Assembly: GCA_022376515.1 (NCBI GenBank) | Contig: WTXI01000025.1 | Coordinates: 62,001-126,000, forward strand | Direction of reading: 5' to 3' | Source: Lactifluus volemus | Lineage: Eukaryota; Basidiomycota; Agaricomycetes; Russulales; Russulaceae | DNA: 64,000 nt | Part shown: positions 57,934-64,000 of the stretch, piece after piece | Position numbering within the stretch: position 1 is the stretch's first letter | Layout of the letters: the number at the start of each line of letters is the position of its first letter | The notes under the pieces: model-generated | What the model was told of the DNA's origin: nothing | What the model saw: only the letters and a program-made list of their open reading frames with translations | The model's database searches: none | Translations under genes and position numbers: made by a program

Positions 57934-59503
57934 ATGGAGCGATTACCTACCGAATTGCTGGTTGACATATTCACTTGGTGCACTCACTCTGCTGCTCTCA
58001 CTGCAACTACCCTCGGTAAGGTTTGCCGCCGTTGGAAAGTCATCACAGATCATTCACCGTGCCTCTTCCAACTCATCTTCCTCGACGATCACTCCTTGAC
58101 CTTCAAACTTGCCAATCGTCTCGCCAATTTCTACCTTGCCCGCAGCGCTGGTCTTCCATTTGACGTGAATATTAATGTCGCCTCAAAGGATAATCTCCTT
58201 CCTCTACTTTCCCCTTTCCTCAATCATTTGGGTAGATGGCGCTCTTGTACCATCGCAGGTGCGAAGGAGGAGAACATCCGCTTCGCCGAGTTCTGGAACA
58301 GAGGCAATGGCGAGCCCAAATTAGAAGAACTCGACATCGCCATTCTCGACCCAGCAGAGATAGATGAGATGGCTAATCAGATCCAAGTGCAGTCAACCGC
58401 AGAGGGGAACAACACCAACACAACGCCCCACGGCACATTCAAACCATACACCATTTCGTTGACTTCCAACCTTCTATTCATGGCCGTATTCCTCTCCAAA
58501 CTCCCTTCTCCGCTCACATTATGCCCACTCCGCTTCGTAACCGTCTCGATTACCGAGGCTACGCTAACTCTGAGCGTACCTTCGGACGATCTACTTCGAT
58601 TTCTCACCGTTTGTCCCGAGCTTGAGTTCTTCTCATTCACGGGTCCATATCAGAGCCCGTGATAACTGCAGAGAACATTCGGTGTCCACCACCCATCGTC
58701 TCCTTACCCAGGTTGCGTTCGCTCGTCTTGCATGGCACACTTTGCACACGCATTCTACTTTCACACCTTCACACTCCCGCCTTGCGGGAGCTTTACCTCG
58801 AACACCTCAACGTTGACTTCGAATTTCCTGTTCTTAACCCTTACCTTCCTCTTCCTTCCCGCTCGCCTATCGATTCCTTGCCAACTTCAGGCGTCCCCCG
58901 CGGGAGCGCGGATATCGAATCAGCCACTAGCCCAAATGGGCCCCCTCCACCTCCGCTAACTGAAATGTCTCTCCCATCTCCCCGTGCACTAGCCTTCGGC
59001 TTTGAGTGTGCTCTTGAAGATGGAGATTCAGATGACGAGTTTGCTGATTTTTCCCAGTCACCGCATAGCGACCACGCGACAGGCATGGGCCTTCGTAGTC
59101 TTTTGAGCCGCAGTTCACCTCCTTTGCATGTTCTGGAGATGGACTATGCTGACATGCGGACGAAGGACTTTGCGTGGCTCTTCTCTCGCGCCCAGTCGTT
59201 GACAGATTTCAGAATTGTCGCGAGCGACATGGCAGATCGAGTTGTGCGTATGCTTGCGCCGGACGAAAGCGGCACACTGCTATTGCCAAGGCTCCGAAGT
59301 CTGGAGTTGATCAATTGTCAGCGACTGAGTGGGCAGCGATCGTTGACGCCATTCGTGAGAGAGTGCGCGCGACGGACACTAAAAGACGGGCTGTTGATGT
59401 TTTCCCGTTGGAAGATGTGGCGGTGGTGGGGTGCGTAAATTTTGCGATTGATGACGGATTGGAACTGGCGGAGGTTCTTGGTGAGCGACTTCGATTTCAT
59501 TGA
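57934..59503 (+). CDS. F-box protein, two frame breaks
   Basis: The start MERLPTELLVDIFTWCTHSA is an F-box, followed by LGKVCRRWKVITDHSPCLFQ. F-box proteins recruit substrates to SCF ubiquitin ligases through Skp1. The rest is the leucine-rich pattern typical of agaric F-box families: LGRWRSCTIAG, LEELDIAILD, LRFVTVSIT, LRSLVLHGTL, LRELYLEHL, LRSLELINCQRLSG. An acidic DGDSDDEFADFSQS insertion lies before the last repeats. Two one-base losses are inferred: a C at 58645-58646 (giving FTGPISEPVITAENI) and a G at 59331-59333 (giving RLSGAAIVDAIRERVRATDT), after which the frame runs to ELAEVLGERLRFH, stop at 59501-59503. No introns are needed. Substrates are unknown. Confidence 0.75.
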
Positions 59504-61652
59504 ATCGTTGTGCGAGACGGAAAATGCGCTAGATGGTCGCATGCTGTATACCACATTCGTTTTGATTCGTAACAAAATGTCCCGTAAACTGTTTTAGTAT
59601 CTATGACAATCCATCTACCTTCACTTTCATATCCGCATGGACCATTCTAGAGTGAGACAGAGTCGGATGGTCCCACCGAAATGGGCCTGGACTCGGACGG
59701 TCATGACCGATCATATGATGGCCATTCTTGGTAGGTTTCTTGCTGCCTACCAAGCACCAAGGATGGTTACATTGTCACTGCGGAGCGCAACTGGCTGCTC
59801 CATTCTGTGCAAAGTTTGCCTTGGGTCTAATACAAGTCTGGACACTCGGTATCTCTTAACAGGACGGGCCCGGGTCGCTCTACAGAACTTGTGCTATGTG
59901 AAGTGCTTGGCGGATACCGGGCCTCGGCCCAGGTTCAAGTTTCCGTACAGATCCACCGACGAGATCCACTGGTAGCGGAGACTCGGAAGCAGAGAAGCAT
60001 ACAGTACAGAGAGAAGAAGGACGAAGCTGGCGCCGCATAATGTCAGCTAAAATGGCAATGGCCGTCGTAACCTCACCAACTCTCTGGGAGAGCCGGCCTG
60101 AGCTTCCTGCCGCTCACTGACCGCAAAGCTTATTGTCCCATCAATCATTGCATTTATACCATATCGTGGACACCTTAAAAATAGAAGACTTTTTTTAAGA
60201 AAAAAAAAAAAGGGGGGGGGGGACGGCCAGTGCAGTAGTGATGGGGTGGTGAAACTGGTTTCGAGCGGCTTAAACGCGAGAGAACTCAACAAAGGTGATC
60301 CAAGTGTTACGCACGCCAGAATCACGGTGCCAACATGTAAAACGGGGTAAGTGTGAACATATATATATTCACCAAACTGACACGTTTTTTGAAACAGTTA
60401 AAAAGGTTCGTTCCCAAATCAATGAAACTGTCGTTTCTAACATTGTTCAGTTGGGGTGATTCCAAGGGAACGATTCTTGCTGGGAATCTTTGGTCCCGTA
60501 GTGCGATCGATACGTGCTGTAGAAGCCTACTACTACAGAGAGGATGAAAACTACTCCTGGATCATGATGTGCTATCATCAACAGTGGGTAATATATCGTG
60601 ACGCCCATTTGTGTGATAGGGCTCCATGTTTCAGATGTCAAAAGAGTCCGAGCAAGTTGTGGGGGTCCCTCGGCGCTCGGCGAAAGCCTGTATTCGGGGC
60701 CGGTAAGGAAGAAGCCAGATGAAGACAAAGGTCAATTGCTGGTCTCGCGCAAGCTCATATCAGTTGGGTGGGCGTTGAGCAATGACCGACTGAGGTAAAC
60801 ACTTGCACCCGTCTCTTAATCGTCACGCTCTCTACAACGGAATCCTCAATGCGGCACGCCAAGTCATTCATGACAAGGCGTGCCGGGTGTTCACTCAGCA
60901 ACCACGAAGCGACCATCCACCGTGCGGCGTGGGCGGGCCCCAATGTATTCGTGAGTGAAACCGCGGACGAGTCGGAGGCGTGGCAATGACCCACCGGGCT
61001 GCCAGTGGCACAGGGCACGCCGAGCAGCTCATACGCTCAAGGAACCACTGGAATGTTGAAGGTGGTACAGCGTTATGCTCCGGGAGCTTCCGGCCATTGT
61101 CGCAGGACGCGCCACTTTGTTACGACCTTCCGTAACTTTGTGGGTGAGTGCACACGGCTGCGGTGGCTTGTATTTGAAATGAATGTGAAGCACTGCGCCC
61201 CTCAAAGAGCGTGAGGAGGGGGGAGATCATATTTCTGGCTGGCACGAGGAGCAATTGAAGCAGCCTAGACGTAAGCCTCCAACTCAACTTAGGGCCAGCA
61301 AGGGCCTTGAGACACCTGTGAGAGCCAAAAATCGAGAGCATCGGCTGACTCTAACGGCTAGGTGTGTTACAAGCCACCAATGCCTGAGCTCACGACGGAT
61401 AGTCCGAGTCGAACAAGTTGCGAGGCGGCGGAAGACCGGAAGGCAAGGTGATCTGTTTCCCAAAAGGGTGTGCTGCTGAACTGTGGGTTGTCGAATATGT
61501 TGTCCGCTAAATTAAATGGGAATGATTTTTAAATTGTCGGTACTACTCAGCGTCATGTCATGAGGCGAGTTTGCAGGACAGCAATGAATCACAAGCTGCG
61601 CCAGTCATTCCAGGAGGTAAGCAACACCGAGACTCGGATTTGTCGTCCGTCG
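59504..61652 (+). other. Gene-poor 2.1 kb with an A12-G11 purine tract
   Basis: No recognised gene. A run of about 12 A followed by about 11 G occurs at 60200-60222. Short open frames on both strands (for example 60456-60722 and 60047-60325) have no motifs. No terminal repeats were found. Confidence 0.4.
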
Positions 61653-64000
61653 TTACAAGATCTTCCTCTTCTTCCGACTACCACCCTCCTCTCTCTGCGC
61701 CTCGCGCTTGCTTTTGATCCCCGCTATCCGCATGTGTTCTTTCCTCTCCTCCCTCTTCTTCTCGATTTGTTTCTGCTCGTCTCTTTCAAGTCGCTTCTTC
61801 CGAGCTTCAGCATGTTCCTGCTTCTTCTCCCTTCGCCGCACGACCGCTTCCTTTCGTATTGCCCGCATCTGTTGCATTACCGCCAATGCCCTCTTCTCTT
61901 CCGGCTCGAGTAATACGGCACGCTTTTGAAGGTATGTTGCCTTCTTTTGCGGCTTCATGAGCTTCGGCTTAGATGCGTAAGGAAGCGCTGCTTGCAGCTT
62001 GCGAGGAACTCTAAGTGGATTAAAACGTCGTGCGGGGCGTTCGATGGGCTTATAGACCGAGTCCCGTTGATGCGGCGTGGCCAAGCCTTGTTCACGCCGC
62101 ACCTGGCCGGTGAGACGCATACCAATCCACCTAGAGCCACTGGAGAGGAGGAGGGAAGTAACAGGATTGTAGAACTTGCGTGGTTGGATGGAGTACCAGG
62201 CGCGAAGGAATATGAGATCTAAGCCAATTATTACCACATGAACTTGCCTCAAGATACAATACAACGCACCACTCATTAACACTTTGTCTTCGAATGTAGC
62301 TCTAAATGCACCATCGGGCTTCGGTAGCGCTTTCTTCATTTGACCACGGATGCCAGACACGGTCCTGAGATTTGCACCCTCGAATTTGGCCACTTCCAAT
62401 GCGCTCGAGAACATGTCCTTCACGAACACTGTATTCTTGAAAATCTTGTATGGCACGCCAGTTAGTTTTAACTTCTTGACAATCTTCGCCGATCGGTCAA
62501 TATCTAGTACCACCCCGGTTGCGGCTATACGGAAGGCCGAGGTGCCATCTTCCAAGGAGTTGAATGCGCAGAATCCCGTGTTAGGGGCGGAAACAGGCCC
62601 ATAGAACGTCGCGTAACAGTGCATGTGCTCCGGCGTATACTTGAGCATACGCATTCGAATCGAATGGTCATCAAGCGAGTATATGGGGACCGTTTGGAAG
62701 CGTCGCCAACCCAAACTCAGAATGAGAGGGTCATTCGTCTTCAGTGTGCGTGTGTGCCAACGATGGCGCTTGATACGCACTTGCACGAGGCCAAATTGTT
62801 CTTCGGCGTGTAAGAGTCCGCCTACCACCAACGGGCGGGTAGGGTCGAAATGTTCAACCATTTCGCACGGGACCGAGGCAAGTTCGATGCGGACGTATGA
62901 GCCCGGTTGATAACCTTCCACGAGCGCGCGCGTAGCAGCGTCCACATCCGCGAATTCGGCACGGTTGATAGCTTGCTGGGCAGACATGGCCTCCTTTGCT
63001 TCCGTGTAGAAATCTTGTTTAGACGACTCCGGGTCATCGTACTGCTCGTCGAACTTGCGTTTGAGGGCTTCCTTCTTTCTCATAACAGCAGCTCCGGAAT
63101 CGGTTTCGTCAGCTACTATGGGGGTGCCTCCATCATCGTCCGAGTGAGCCTCTTCGTCCTGGTCAACGCTGTCATCGCTCGCAGCACCTTCCTGGTCGCC
63201 ATTGCCGTCAGCGGCGGACGCATCATTACCGCCCGTGATGAATAGGTGTCGAATGGAGTCAAGCGCCTCAACACTCTCCCATTTCTCTAAGTGATCGGTA
63301 AGATTCGTTCCCTTCGTGGCGTCCAAGACGTCAAATCCGGCGTCGGCCGCCTTCTTGAACGTGAAGAAAGCGTCGTCTTCATCTTGTTCATTCTCACCCT
63401 CGTCAACTGTGTTTCGTTCATCATCTCGTACAATTTGATGTGGAGACAGGGCACTGGAATAAATGAGTGTTGTCCAATCCTTTCGTCTGCTACGCTGAGC
63501 AAGCTTAAACGAGGCACTTGCTCTGTCTATTAGATTGGATTTCCACTTGGGTACTTCATCTGGGCCATCATCAAGGTCACCATGCAAGTCCACGTGGTTA
63601 TCGTCATCCAAGATGACAGACATGTGAATGCCTTCCCCATCATTTCGTCCTAGATCCGAGTCGCTCTCCGCAAAGTCAATGTCGGTCACTTTGCGTTCAT
63701 GAGTTTGCGGCGTCTTGTCAACCGATCGGTTCCCGGATCGGACAGTCGTACGTCCAGTAAAATGTGCTTCAACAACCTCTTCTTCACTGTAAGGGAGCTC
63801 CTCATCATCAAAGTCACCGTCAGAACCACTTGCTGACACTTCGCCCTCGTCCCTCTCGTCATCGCTTTCTTCGGGAGAAAGGACATGTCGGTTAGAAGAC
63901 GGGTGATAGAGAGCGACTTGGAGGAGGAGTTAAGAAGACGGATGTGACTGCGAGCAACAGCAGTCTCTAAAGTCTGGTTGATTTCTTGTAGATCCATCAC
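61653..64000 (-). CDS. BMS1: Ribosome biogenesis GTPase BMS1, C-terminal part (5' end beyond the window)
   Basis: BMS1 is the GTPase that binds Rcl1 in the small-subunit processome. Only the region after the GTPase domain is here. At the edge [20 protein letters not shown] is seen. An acidic, Asp/Ser/Glu-rich stretch follows ([23 protein letters not shown]). The conserved C-terminal block is [99 protein letters not shown] and, after an intron at about 62275-62222, [39 protein letters not shown] and a long Lys/Arg/Glu tail end at 61653. Near the right edge a C seems missing at about 63913 ([13 protein letters not shown] expected). TSR1 is related but lacks this combination. Confidence 0.92.

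Overview
The window reads as nuclear DNA of a filamentous basidiomycete (Agaricomycotina). Genes are dense and broken by many short introns of about 45-60 bp with GT..AG ends. The set includes a Borealin-type chromosomal passenger protein, POP1, BMS1, RIO1, NAS2, THI4, a delta-12 desaturase, Zn2Cys6 regulators and an agaric-style CK1-like kinase with a C-terminal extension. There are no operons. Coordinates below run from start codon to stop codon and include introns; splice sites were worked out by eye from reading frame and family conservation.

Layout. 0-17.4 kb is gene-dense: an unrecognised basidiomycete protein (-), pyruvate decarboxylase (+), a CK1-like kinase (+), a delta-12 fatty-acid desaturase (+), CDC123 (+), an ERG26-like sterol dehydrogenase (-), Borealin (+), POP1 (-) and a small mitochondrial membrane protein (+). 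17.4-25 kb is gene-poor, with two related GNAT acetyltransferases and a homeobox factor. 25-28.5 kb carries a hotdog thioesterase, RPL10 and NAS2, all on minus. 28.5-35 kb is a rearranged, transposon-rich island: a 0.5 kb direct duplication made of host sequence (the 3' end of a mannitol-1-phosphate dehydrogenase gene) brackets a hAT-type non-autonomous element with a foldback nested in it, a decayed coiled-coil gene, and a second TIR element filled with a 79-bp minisatellite. 35-64 kb is gene-dense again: THI4, a DHHC acyltransferase, chorismate mutase, two tandem septin-like GTPases flanking a protein with two Zn2Cys6 clusters, another Zn2Cys6 factor, ILV3, RIO1, a small membrane protein, an unknown acidic protein, RPS19, an F-box protein and the 3' part of BMS1, which runs off the right edge.

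Themes. Ribosome production and translation are well represented (POP1, BMS1, RIO1, CDC123, RPL10, RPS19), next to central metabolism (PDC, ILV3, ARO7, THI4, ERG26, desaturase). These look like ordinary housekeeping neighbours rather than a pathway cluster. The most unusual candidate is at 43.0-45.9 kb, where the last exon of the second septin-like gene is in the same frame as, and splices cleanly into, the dual zinc-cluster protein, suggesting one septin-Zn2Cys6 fusion or a shared-exon locus.

Quality warning. At least a dozen single-base frame breaks, mostly in short C or G runs, interrupt otherwise well-conserved genes, including normally essential ones (CDC123, NAS2, RIO1, BMS1). They are better explained by homopolymer errors in the assembly than by gene death.
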